From Devosia limi DSM 17137 (GTDB lineage: Bacteria; Pseudomonadota; Alphaproteobacteria; Rhizobiales; Devosiaceae), in assembly GCF_900128975.1 (NCBI RefSeq), contig NZ_FQVC01000003.1, forward strand, positions 351,606-415,605: a DNA stretch of 64,000 bases, written 5' to 3'. The translations under genes were made by a program, and so were the position numbers. The notes under the pieces were generated by a model that ran no database searches, had not been told where the DNA came from, and saw nothing but the letters and a program-made list of their open reading frames with translations. Shown piece after piece: positions 57,831 through 64,000 of this stretch (the stretch's first letter is position 1; the number at the start of each line of letters is the position of its first letter).

Positions 57831-58652
57831 CTACAATTTGGCGTGGACGAGTTGCTGGGTATAGGCGTGCTGGGGGTCCTGGAACACCTGATCGGCCAGG
57901 CCCTCCTCCACCACTTCGCCATGGCGCATGACCATCACCCGGTCGGCCATGGTGCGGATGACGCCGAGGTCATGGCTGACCAGCACCATGGTGATCCTGC
58001 GGTCCCGCTGCAGGCGCTTGAGCGTATCCAGCACCAGCGCCTGTACGCTCACATCCAGCCCCGTGGTCGGCTCGTCCAGCAGCAGCAGCGCCGGTTCCAG
58101 CGCAATCGCCTTGGCCAACTGCACACGCTGCTGCATGCCGCCCGATAGCTCGATGGGCCGGGCATCCATGCGCGTCAGCGGAAATTCGGATGCCTCCAGC
58201 GCCTCGCGCGCCTTGCCCCGCAACACCTCGAAACTGCGCTCCCCGGCGACCAGCAGCCGCTCGGCAACATTGCCGCTGGAACTATGGCGCATCAGCAGGC
58301 CCAGATGCGGGTTCTGATAGACGATGCCGATATGGCGGGCGCAGAGCATCCGCCGCTCATAGCGGGCGAGGTCGAACAGATTGCCATCGTCGCGCCTGGG
58401 CAGGCGCAGGCGATAGTCCCCGCTATCGGGCGTATCCTCGAGATTCATCATCCGCAGCAGCGTCGACTTGCCCGAGCCGCTTTCCCCGACAATGCCCATG
58501 ACCTCGCCGGGATAGACCGTGACATCGACATTGCGCAAAGCGGTGACATCGCCATAGCGGCGCGAAATGCCCGCCATGGTCAGGATGGGTTCGGCCCGCA
58601 TCAGTTGCGGCGCGGCGCGCTCCAGCGCCGGCAGGCCCAGATCCATGCTCAT
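57831..58652 (-). CDS. phnK: C-P lyase system ATP-binding protein PhnK
   Basis: A 273-residue ABC-type protein that binds the PhnGHIJ core through PhnJ in E. coli. Walker A GESGSGKSTLLR, signature LSGGMQQRVQLAKA and Walker B LLLDEPTTGLD are present. The N-terminus has an added ~25 residues before ILTMAGISRRYGD. Its start overlaps the phnJ stop by four bases (ATGA). Confidence 0.92.
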   Translation of the reverse strand: MSMDLGLPALERAAPQLMRAEPILTMAGISRRYGDVTALRNVDVTVYPGEVMGIVGESGSGKSTLLRMMNLEDTPDSGDYRLRLPRRDDGNLFDLARYERRMLCARHIGIVYQNPHLGLLMRHSSSGNVAERLLVAGERSFEVLRGKAREALEASEFPLTRMDARPIELSGGMQQRVQLAKAIALEPALLLLDEPTTGLDVSVQALVLDTLKRLQRDRRITMVLVSHDLGVIRTMADRVMVMRHGEVVEEGLADQVFQDPQHAYTQQLVHAKL

Positions 58653-59563
58653 GCCGAAAACTCTCCATTGCGATACCAGGTCGGCCCGATGGCGGCCTCC
58701 CCGCCCTCTGCCTGCTGGATAGCCTTGATCCCCAGATTGCTGTCCGACACTTCAAAGGCCGAACCACCGCCATCGATCGGCAATTCATTCATGAAATAGC
58801 CCGAGACACCGGAGCGGCGGCAGACAAGATCGGCATGATCCTCGACGCGATAGGGGCGATCCGAAAACACCAGCGGCTCCACTCGGGTAAAGGGCGGCAC
58901 GGCAAACAGGCGCTTCTCGCGACCGGCCGACAGGAAGGTCAGGTGCCGCGCCATATTGAGCTTGGGCACGTCCCAGCGCGGGATCGGCGATGGCGTCATG
59001 ACATGGCGGCCATTGACCATGCTGGGATAGGCCGCGCCCTGCATGATCCGTCCCTTGCGCACGATCTGCTCGTAAAGCGTCAGCCATAGCTTGCCGTAAT
59101 CGGCATCGGCATGCATCTGCCGGGCAATCGAGATATTGGGCTCGACCCCGCGCAAAGGCTCGGGATTAGGCACCTGCAGCACGAGGATCTGCCTGTCGCC
59201 CAGCGTTTCTTCCGGCACCCGGTGCCGCGACTGCACAATCGACGCATCAAGCGTATCCCAGGTCTCGGCCGCGCCGGAAACCCGGCTGATAAAGCGCCGG
59301 ATCGAGGCGGCATTGACGCCATCATCGGCGCCCTGATCTATGACCTTGATCGTCGAGGCCGGATTGACCAGCGTCAGCGTGACCTGCAGGCCACCCGTGC
59401 CCCAGCCGCGCGCCATCGGCACTTCGCGGCTGGCATAGGGCATCTGGCAGCCGGGCACCGCGATGGCCTTGAGCATCTTGCGGCGCAGCTCGCGCTTGGC
59501 CGAGGCATCGAGAAAGCCATAGCTGGTTGCGGCCCAGGGCTTGGTGAGAGTGGAAAGGCTCAT
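58649..59563 (-). CDS. phnJ: PhnJ-like C-P lyase subunit lacking the canonical cysteine cluster
   Basis: PhnJ is the radical-SAM subunit that breaks the C-P bond. This 304-residue protein matches the family across residues 12-235: AIAVPGCQMPYASREVPM, GWGTGGLQVT, KVIDQGADD, SRHRVPEE, GREKRLFAVPPFTRVE. In the C-terminal region, where E. coli has C-x2-C-x21-C-x5-C (Cys241, 244, 266, 272), only the first is kept (C248). The others align to S251, V272 and G278, and the only other cysteine is C39. The reading frame runs on into a novel 25-residue tail; other frames do not restore the motif. It is first-rate sequence otherwise, between phnI and phnK. Either a divergent class or an altered enzyme. 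Confidence 0.85.
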   Translation of the reverse strand: MSLSTLTKPWAATSYGFLDASAKRELRRKMLKAIAVPGCQMPYASREVPMARGWGTGGLQVTLTLVNPASTIKVIDQGADDGVNAASIRRFISRVSGAAETWDTLDASIVQSRHRVPEETLGDRQILVLQVPNPEPLRGVEPNISIARQMHADADYGKLWLTLYEQIVRKGRIMQGAAYPSMVNGRHVMTPSPIPRWDVPKLNMARHLTFLSAGREKRLFAVPPFTRVEPLVFSDRPYRVEDHADLVCRRSGVSGYFMNELPIDGGGSAFEVSDSNLGIKAIQQAEGGEAAIGPTWYRNGEFSA

Positions 59564-60642
59564 TCCGCGGGCTCCGTCTGAAGTTCTTCTGCCGGTGCAG
59601 TTGCCACCGGCTCCTTGGCCTTGGCGTCGCGCATCGCATCGAGCACAGACTGGAAGGTGACATAGTGGGGCAGCTTGAAGTGGATGCAGAAGCCCGAGGC
59701 CTCCACGCTCTCGGTGTGGTAGAGATAGAACTCTTCATGCATGGCCGAGCCGACCGGCGCTTCGTCGGAGTTGAGATCCAGCGTCGCCGCCGCGATGACC
59801 TTGACCTCGTTCCAGCCAAAGGTCGCGGCATAGCCCAGTTCGAGATAGCCGCCCTTTTCCTTGGAGGTCACCTCGGCCTGGCTGACCCGCACCCGGCCGG
59901 CTGAAAACTGCGTGCCGCGCGGATGGGTGACGACCACCTCGGCTTCGGCCAACCGCAATTCATTGACCGTCGGATGCGCATTGCCATAGCCGCGCATTGC
60001 CGCATAACCCAGCGCCAGCACGCCGCCGGTTTCCGCCCGCGCCAGGCTTTGCAGCCGATGCGCCCGCGACGCCGGAAACAGCAGCGGTTCACGCGTCAGG
60101 TCGGGAATATCCTGCGGCGCCACCTTGGCTTCATCGACCGGCGCCACCAGCCCCTGCGCCCGCTGCCAATCGGCCAGCGAGGGCTGCCGCTGCGGTGCCG
60201 CCCGCTCGGCGGCGTCCACTGGCGGCGGCACAAATGGCGTGCCTTCCAGCACATCGGTCGCCAGCACCCGGTGCGAGTAATCCAGCGTTGGCCCGAGGAT
60301 CTGCCCGCCCGGAATATCCTTGAACGCCGCCGAGATGCGGCGCTGGGTCAGCAGCTCACCCTGCCGCACCGGCCGGGCCACGGCGATGCGCGGCTGCGTC
60401 GTGCGCCAGGCCCGCAGCACCAGCACCGCCTCGGACAATTCCCCGCCCGTCTGCGCCAGCGCCAGCGCCGCCAGTTCCTCACTATAGAGCGAGGCTTCGC
60501 CCATCACCCGGTCCACCAGATAGGGCATGGACTGGCGGATCGCCTCGACCCGGCCCGCATCGATTGTGCCGAGATCGGCGCGGAACAGCCGCTCTGCCTG
60601 ATCGATCGCCTTCTCGCCGCCACGCGTTGCTACATAGGCCAT
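59560..60642 (-). CDS. phnI: PhnI, divergent C-P lyase core subunit
   Basis: A 360-residue subunit of the PhnGHIJ core, a nucleosidase in E. coli. Clear family blocks: YVATRGGEKAIDQA, RRISAAFKDIPGGQILGPTLDYSHR, ALGYAAMRGYGNAHP and the C-terminal HFKLPHYVTFQ. Its His321 and His326 match the metal-site pair His328/His333 of E. coli. But the segment FTRGYGLVFG-x-SERKAM of E. coli is replaced by KEKGGYLELGYAATFGWNEVK, so this PhnI is unusual in the same way as its partner PhnJ. Start MAYVATRGG at 60642, overlapping the phnH stop. Confidence 0.88.
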   Translation of the reverse strand: MAYVATRGGEKAIDQAERLFRADLGTIDAGRVEAIRQSMPYLVDRVMGEASLYSEELAALALAQTGGELSEAVLVLRAWRTTQPRIAVARPVRQGELLTQRRISAAFKDIPGGQILGPTLDYSHRVLATDVLEGTPFVPPPVDAAERAAPQRQPSLADWQRAQGLVAPVDEAKVAPQDIPDLTREPLLFPASRAHRLQSLARAETGGVLALGYAAMRGYGNAHPTVNELRLAEAEVVVTHPRGTQFSAGRVRVSQAEVTSKEKGGYLELGYAATFGWNEVKVIAAATLDLNSDEAPVGSAMHEEFYLYHTESVEASGFCIHFKLPHYVTFQSVLDAMRDAKAKEPVATAPAEELQTEPAE

Positions 60643-61181
60643 CAGAGCACCTCCACCAGGCTCGACCGCGGAATGCCGATCACCGCCTGCCCGTCCACCA
60701 GCAACAGATCGAACCCTTCGGGATAACAGCATAACTGCGCCCGCAGCGCCCAGAACGCCGGCGGTACGCCCAGCGTCACCTCGCGCACCCCGTCAATGCC
60801 CGCCCCCCGCAACCGCAGGCGATGGCCGACGCCATGCGGCGCCAGCGCCACCACTGTCGCCCCATCATCGGGATAAAGCGCACTGCCGCAGGGGATGGCG
60901 ATCAGGAGCGCTTCGGGCGCATCGAGACTGTCGAGAAACACATGATCGGCATCGGCTGGATTGCCGGTGACCCGCGCCCCGGTATCGGCTGCATAGGCGC
61001 GCAATCCCGCGTCATCAGCAAAGATCGTGCATTCGATATCGACCAGTGTTTCGATCACGGCGGCCAGCCCGGTTTCCGGCAATGCCTGCGGCGCGCCCGG
61101 CCGGGCCATTGCCCACATCAGCGCCTCGAACGTGGCATTGCAGCGGGCTTCCGCGGCGTCGGGGGCGGCAATGGTCAGCAT
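60642..61181 (-). CDS. phnH: C-P lyase core subunit PhnH
   Basis: A 179-residue subunit of the PhnGHIJ complex. Recognisable by RCNATFEALMWAMARPGAPQALP near the start and GIDGVREVTLGVPPAFWALRAQLCCYPEGFDLLLVDG near the end, which are family-typical. Its start and stop overlap phnG and phnI by one base each (TGATG), so the core subunits are translationally coupled. Confidence 0.92.
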   Translation of the reverse strand: MLTIAAPDAAEARCNATFEALMWAMARPGAPQALPETGLAAVIETLVDIECTIFADDAGLRAYAADTGARVTGNPADADHVFLDSLDAPEALLIAIPCGSALYPDDGATVVALAPHGVGHRLRLRGAGIDGVREVTLGVPPAFWALRAQLCCYPEGFDLLLVDGQAVIGIPRSSLVEVL

Positions 61182-61624
61182 CAGAACGTCTCCATTTCGA
61201 CGCGCGTGGCCTCAACCTGGCGCATGCGCTGCTCATCCTGGGCCGCCAGAAACGCCCCCTCGCTCAACAGGAATGCCGCAATGGCGTCGTCATGGCCTGC
61301 CCCGGCCAGCCGCAGGTCGATCACGGCCATCGCCATGGCCCGCTCGAGGTCACGCCCGGTCACCATGCCATAGCCGATTGTTCCAGCCGCATCGGCGATC
61401 TCGGCCTCGCTGACCAACACCTCGCCCAGGTGGAAATCCACATTCTCGACCGTATCGCGCATCGGCACCATGACGAGCCCCGTGCGGTTGGTGACGACAG
61501 TGATCGCGTCCATCCCATCCAGCACCGTCTCGGCCAGCGCCTTCAGCCGCTCCGGCCGCGCCCGCGCCAGAATGTTCAGTTCCGCCGCGTGTTCGCCGCC
61601 ACCGCCCGCATTGTCGTTAAACAT
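61181..61624 (-). CDS. phnG: C-P lyase core subunit PhnG
   Basis: A 147-residue subunit with the family pattern RARPERLKALAE, FHLGEVLVSEAEI, GYGMVTGRDLERAMAMAVIDL. Two ATGs lie side by side; I chose 61624 because AGGAG is then five bases upstream. It overlaps the end of phnF by eight bases. Confidence 0.92.
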   Translation of the reverse strand: MFNDNAGGGGEHAAELNILARARPERLKALAETVLDGMDAITVVTNRTGLVMVPMRDTVENVDFHLGEVLVSEAEIADAAGTIGYGMVTGRDLERAMAMAVIDLRLAGAGHDDAIAAFLLSEGAFLAAQDEQRMRQVEATRVEMETF

Positions 61625-62372
61625 CATGGCTCCTTTCATCCGCCCGCACGGACGGTTGGTCATTTTCAAAGGTGAATTGCACGCGATCACCGGCCCAGAC
61701 CGCCTCGGAAAAGCCGATCGGATTGCCCGCGGGATCGACGTCGGTTTTCTGGACGATCATCACCGACTGCCCCGACCGCAACATCAGCAGGCCCGCCTCA
61801 TGTTCGGTGGCAAGGCGGGTAAAGATGGTGGTGCGCAGCCGCCGGTAATCAGCGATGCCATAGGCGCGATAGACCTCGGTCACCGAGACATTGGCGCGGC
61901 GCCGCTCCAGCATTTCGGGAAAGCGCAGGGCGTCGTGATAGGCCCAGCCGACACTGATCGGCAGCTCATTGGCAAAGCCGCGGCGGGAAATGGCAAAGAC
62001 CGGCGCCCCGACCGGCAGGCGCAGCGCCGCCGCAATGCGGGCGCTGGCCGATATCTGCAGTTCCGACAGCGCCTGGCCCGAGGCGGTCAGCCCCTGCGCC
62101 ATCAGGTTCTCGCGGAAACGGGTGCGCGAGCCGATCACATAATTGAGCAGCGGCGCCCGTTCGACAAAGGTGCCGCGCCCCTGCTCGACCCGCAGCTTGC
62201 CCTCCGCCACCAGCGCTGCCAGCGCCCGCCGCAGCGAGTGGCGGCGGGTGTTGTAGAGCACGCAGAGATCGGGCTCGGACGGCAGCCGCGCATCGGGCGC
62301 CAGATGCTCGGCGGTAATTTCCTGGCTGATCTGGTCGCGGACGTCTTCCCACGATTTGCCCTGTCTGCGCAT
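61617..62372 (-). CDS. phnF: GntR family regulator PhnF
   Basis: A 251-residue GntR/HutC-type regulator. The N-terminal winged helix is visible (WEDVRDQISQEI, LPSEPDLCVLYNTRRHSLRRALAAL, GRGTFVE). The C-terminal UTRA effector domain follows (GAPVFAISRRGFANELPI, SVMIVQKTDVDPAG). It heads the phosphonate operon. I chose ATG 62372 (MRRQGKSWE); a longer frame would read through the palindrome at 62377-62400. That palindrome overlaps its ribosome-binding region, so it probably represses its own translation start and transcription. Confidence 0.92.
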   Translation of the reverse strand: MRRQGKSWEDVRDQISQEITAEHLAPDARLPSEPDLCVLYNTRRHSLRRALAALVAEGKLRVEQGRGTFVERAPLLNYVIGSRTRFRENLMAQGLTASGQALSELQISASARIAAALRLPVGAPVFAISRRGFANELPISVGWAYHDALRFPEMLERRRANVSVTEVYRAYGIADYRRLRTTIFTRLATEHEAGLLMLRSGQSVMIVQKTDVDPAGNPIGFSEAVWAGDRVQFTFENDQPSVRADERSHDV

Positions 62373-62376
62373 CTTC

Positions 62377-62400
62377 ACCCACTCATTCGAATGAGTGGGT
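62377..62400. promoter_or_regulatory. Perfect 24-bp palindrome, probable PhnF operator
   Basis: The central part is ACTCATTCGAATGAGT, flanked by ACCC and GGGT. It ends five bases from the phnF start. The core recurs before the second phnC at 55914-55925. Confidence 0.8.
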
Positions 62401-62410
62401 TCTAGCCGCG

Positions 62411-62432
62411 CTGGATGACATGGCAGTGACGG
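62411..62432 (-). promoter_or_regulatory. Candidate Pho box upstream of phnF
   Basis: On the minus strand: CCGTCACTGCC followed by ATGTCATCCAG, two 11-bp units matching the CTGTCAT-N4 pattern. It lies upstream of the palindrome, consistent with PhoB activation plus PhnF repression. Confidence 0.6.
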
Positions 62433-62600
62433 CAACTCGGAAACGGCAGCTTCACGCCACCGCCAGATTGTGGGGGTGGAAGCGCTCTTTCATTGCCAGG
62501 CGGGCGCCCGGCCCGCAGAGATCGAGCGCGCCAAAAAAATACCGCCCGTCAGCAACAGCCGGCGGGCGGGATAATAGGCTCGTCGCACACAGGCGAACGA
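62433..62600. other. Short intergenic stretch upstream of phnF
   Basis: No gene is seen. It follows the divergence-like arrangement in which phnF reads away from it and the gapR-like gene ends at 62601. A CCGCCCGTC...GCCGGCGGGCGGG inverted arrangement at 62543-62570 could be the terminator of the gapR-like gene (low confidence). Confidence 0.35.
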
Positions 62601-62864
62601 TCAATCGTCGTTGGCGGGACCAGCGACCATGCCCAGAGCCGACATATACAGCTCCAGAATAGCTTCGTGCTCCTGCCGCTCGCTGGCATCCTGCTTGCGG
62701 ATGCGCACGATCTCGCGGATCACCTTGGTGTCAAAGCCGTTGCCCTTGGCTTCGGCATAGATTTCCTTGATGTCGGCAGCGATAGCGGCCTTTTCTTCTT
62801 CCATGCGCTCGATGCGCTCGATGAACGCCCGCAGCTGGTCCTGGGCTACACTCTCGTCGGCCAT
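62601..62864 (-). CDS. DUF2312/GapR-like protein
   Basis: An 87-residue protein matching DUF2312: [36 protein letters not shown] and [11 protein letters not shown]. In Caulobacter, GapR of this family binds overtwisted DNA and helps topoisomerases. The N-terminal coiled coil and the C-terminal helical part are both present. It is transcribed alone, opposite to the DUF1036 gene. About 170 bases separate the two. Confidence 0.88.
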   Translation of the reverse strand: MADESVAQDQLRAFIERIERMEEEKAAIAADIKEIYAEAKGNGFDTKVIREIVRIRKQDASERQEHEAILELYMSALGMVAGPANDD

Positions 62865-63036
62865 GCCAAAAGTCCTCTTCGTTTTGAGCCATGGTTCAAC
62901 CCCAGCATGGCGCGCGGTTCAAGCGCTTTCGTGTCCAATCCACACCGACGTTCCCCCCATACCCGCAATTCGGCCAAAACCGGCCATTAGCCATTGACGC
63001 GAACGCTCCATTACGCTCAAACAGGCACGATTTTCC

Positions 63037-63615
63037 ATGAATTCCGGCACGCATTTTCCCATGATCCGTCTCGGCTTGACCCTTGTCGGCACGCTGTTGT
63101 CGAGCATGCTGTTGTTCGCGGCCCCCGCGAAAGCAGACCTGCGCGTCTGCAACGAAACCGCCAATATGGTCTCCGTCGCCCTCGGCTATCGCGCCGATCG
63201 CGGCTGGATGAGCGAGGGCTGGTGGCAGGCCCCTCCCGGCGATTGCCGCGTGCTCTATCAGGGCACGCTGGAGCGCCGGTTCTATTACATCTATGCAGTC
63301 GATGATGTGGGGGGTGGCGCCTGGGACGGATCGGTCTTCATGTGCACCCGCGATGAGACCTTCACCATATTCGGGGTTGAGGATTGCCTCGCCCGGGGCT
63401 ATGAGCGCACCGGGTTCTTTGAAATCGATACCCAAAGCCGCACCGACTGGACCTTGCAGCTGACTGAGAATGCCGGCACCCCCCGTGTCGTCGGTCCCGA
63501 GGGCGCAGAAGACATGGAAGATCCTGCCTTTCTTGTCGACCCCGACGATGTAACTATCGACGCGCCGCTGACCCCGACCGACACGCCAACGACCGAAAGT
63601 ACCGATACGCAATGA
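63037..63615 (+). CDS. DUF1036 family exported protein
   Basis: A 192-residue protein. A signal peptide (MLLFAAPAKA type) precedes a DUF1036 domain with DLRVCNETANMVSVALGY, GWMSEGWWQAPPGDCRVLY and a later FTIFGVEDC segment. The function is unknown. After ~140 the tail is acidic and low-complexity (T-P-T-D-T-P-T-T-E). An internal ATG at 63061 is an alternative start. Its stop overlaps the pyruvate kinase start (ATGA), a common pairing in this order. Confidence 0.85.
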   Translation: MNSGTHFPMIRLGLTLVGTLLSSMLLFAAPAKADLRVCNETANMVSVALGYRADRGWMSEGWWQAPPGDCRVLYQGTLERRFYYIYAVDDVGGGAWDGSVFMCTRDETFTIFGVEDCLARGYERTGFFEIDTQSRTDWTLQLTENAGTPRVVGPEGAEDMEDPAFLVDPDDVTIDAPLTPTDTPTTESTDTQ

Positions 63616-64000
63616 GACGCATGAGACGCGTGAAGATCCTCGCCACCCTCGGGCCTGCGAGCCAGGACGAGAAGATGATCGAAGAACTGGCGCGCGCTGG
63701 CGCGGATGTGTTCCGGATCAATATGAGCCATGCCAGCCATGATGTGCTGCGCCAGACGGTCGAGCGCATTCGCAATGTCGAAAAGACGCTGAACCATCCA
63801 CTCGGCATCCTGGTCGATCTGCAGGGCCCCAAGCTGCGCGTCTGGAAGTTCGCCGAAGGCTCGATCCAGCTGGTCGCCGGCCAGACGTTTACCCTCGACA
63901 GCAATGATGCGCCCGGCACCATCGAGCGCGTCTACCTGCCCCATCCCGAAATCATCGAAAGCGTCTCGGTCGGTGACCGCCTGCTGCTCGACGACGGCAA
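63612..64000 (+). CDS. pyk: Pyruvate kinase, N-terminal part (cut by window end)
   Basis: The frame reads MRRMRRVKILATLGPASQ and continues with FRINMSHA, ILVDLQGPKLRV and LLLDDG, the start of pyruvate kinase's A and B domains. It converts phosphoenolpyruvate to pyruvate and ATP. The gene is open at the window end, so only ~130 residues are seen. ATGs at 63612 and 63621 and GTG at 63630 are possible starts; 63612 overlaps the DUF1036 stop. Confidence 0.92.
   Translation, partial: MRRMRRVKILATLGPASQDEKMIEELARAGADVFRINMSHASHDVLRQTVERIRNVEKTLNHPLGILVDLQGPKLRVWKFAEGSIQLVAGQTFTLDSNDAPGTIERVYLPHPEIIESVSVGDRLLLDDG

Noticed and set aside
58649..58860. A frameshift in phnJ hiding a normal cysteine motif.
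   Set aside because: Reading the other two frames across this region gives early stops and no C-x2-C-x21-C-x5-C pattern; the original frame retains the PhnJ-like pattern around S-D-S-N.

Overview
The window is high-GC and densely coded. The gene content points to an alphaproteobacterium of the order Hyphomicrobiales (Rhizobiales), plausibly Devosia-like: a three-part transhydrogenase (pntAA-pntAB-pntB), the tiny aa3 oxidase subunit IV, a GapR/DUF2312 protein next to a DUF1036 protein and pyruvate kinase, PhoCDET-type transport genes, and ~76-bp palindromic intergenic repeats. The genus is an inference. No rRNA, tRNA, CRISPR array, prophage or IS element was seen.

Layout. 1-5.8 kb: tail of an MFS permease, then the minus-strand pntB, pntAB, pntAA, the oxidase subunit and a PepF-type M3 oligopeptidase. 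5.8-7.2 kb: a non-coding repeat array (three ~310-bp units rich in palindromes). 7.2-8.7 kb: an orphan NtrC-type regulator. 8.9-15.1 kb: the phosphate operon pstS-pstC-pstA-pstB-phoU-phoB, divergent from a small PhoB-like protein that has lost most of its receiver domain. 15.8-20.1 kb: a first phosphonate/phosphate importer, phnC-phnD-phnE-phnE. 20.2-25.6 kb: an RND pump with its adaptor, and a MYG1-family protein. 25.8-33.6 kb: a ROK-regulated operon with an M20 peptidase, two paralogous binding proteins, a permease, a YhfX-type PLP protein and an ATPase. 33.8-37.7 kb: an LdtD-like L,D-transpeptidase and a MepK-like endopeptidase. 37.9-41 kb: dxs and an HD-GYP response regulator. 41.5-51.3 kb: a complete chemotaxis operon (STAS-cheY-cheA-cheW-mcp-cheW-cheR-cheB) ending in a large unrecognised protein. 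51.4 kb: mepA. 52.3-62.4 kb: a 12-gene minus-strand phosphonate locus, phnF-G-H-I-J-K-L-M-C-D-E-E. 62.6-64 kb: gapR-like, DUF1036 and the start of pyruvate kinase.

How it fits together. About 20 kb concerns phosphorus supply: high-affinity phosphate uptake, two PhnCDE-type importers and a carbon-phosphorus lyase operon. Candidate Pho boxes with 11-bp periodicity precede pstS, the first phnC and phnF, so PhoB probably links them. A perfect palindrome in front of phnF recurs in shortened form at the end of phnM, just before the second phnC, which suggests one PhnF operator controlling both halves of the locus.

The most unusual observations are: (1) a PhnJ that keeps only one of the four cysteines of the canonical radical-SAM motif, beside a PhnI that is also divergent; (2) the last protein of the chemotaxis operon, which combines two degenerate chemoreceptor-like hairpins, a CheZ-like D-x-T-x-Q motif and a CheZ-like C-terminal tail in an operon with no cheZ; (3) a ROK/M20/YhfX importer operon of unknown substrate; (4) the receiver-less PhoB paralogue facing pstS.
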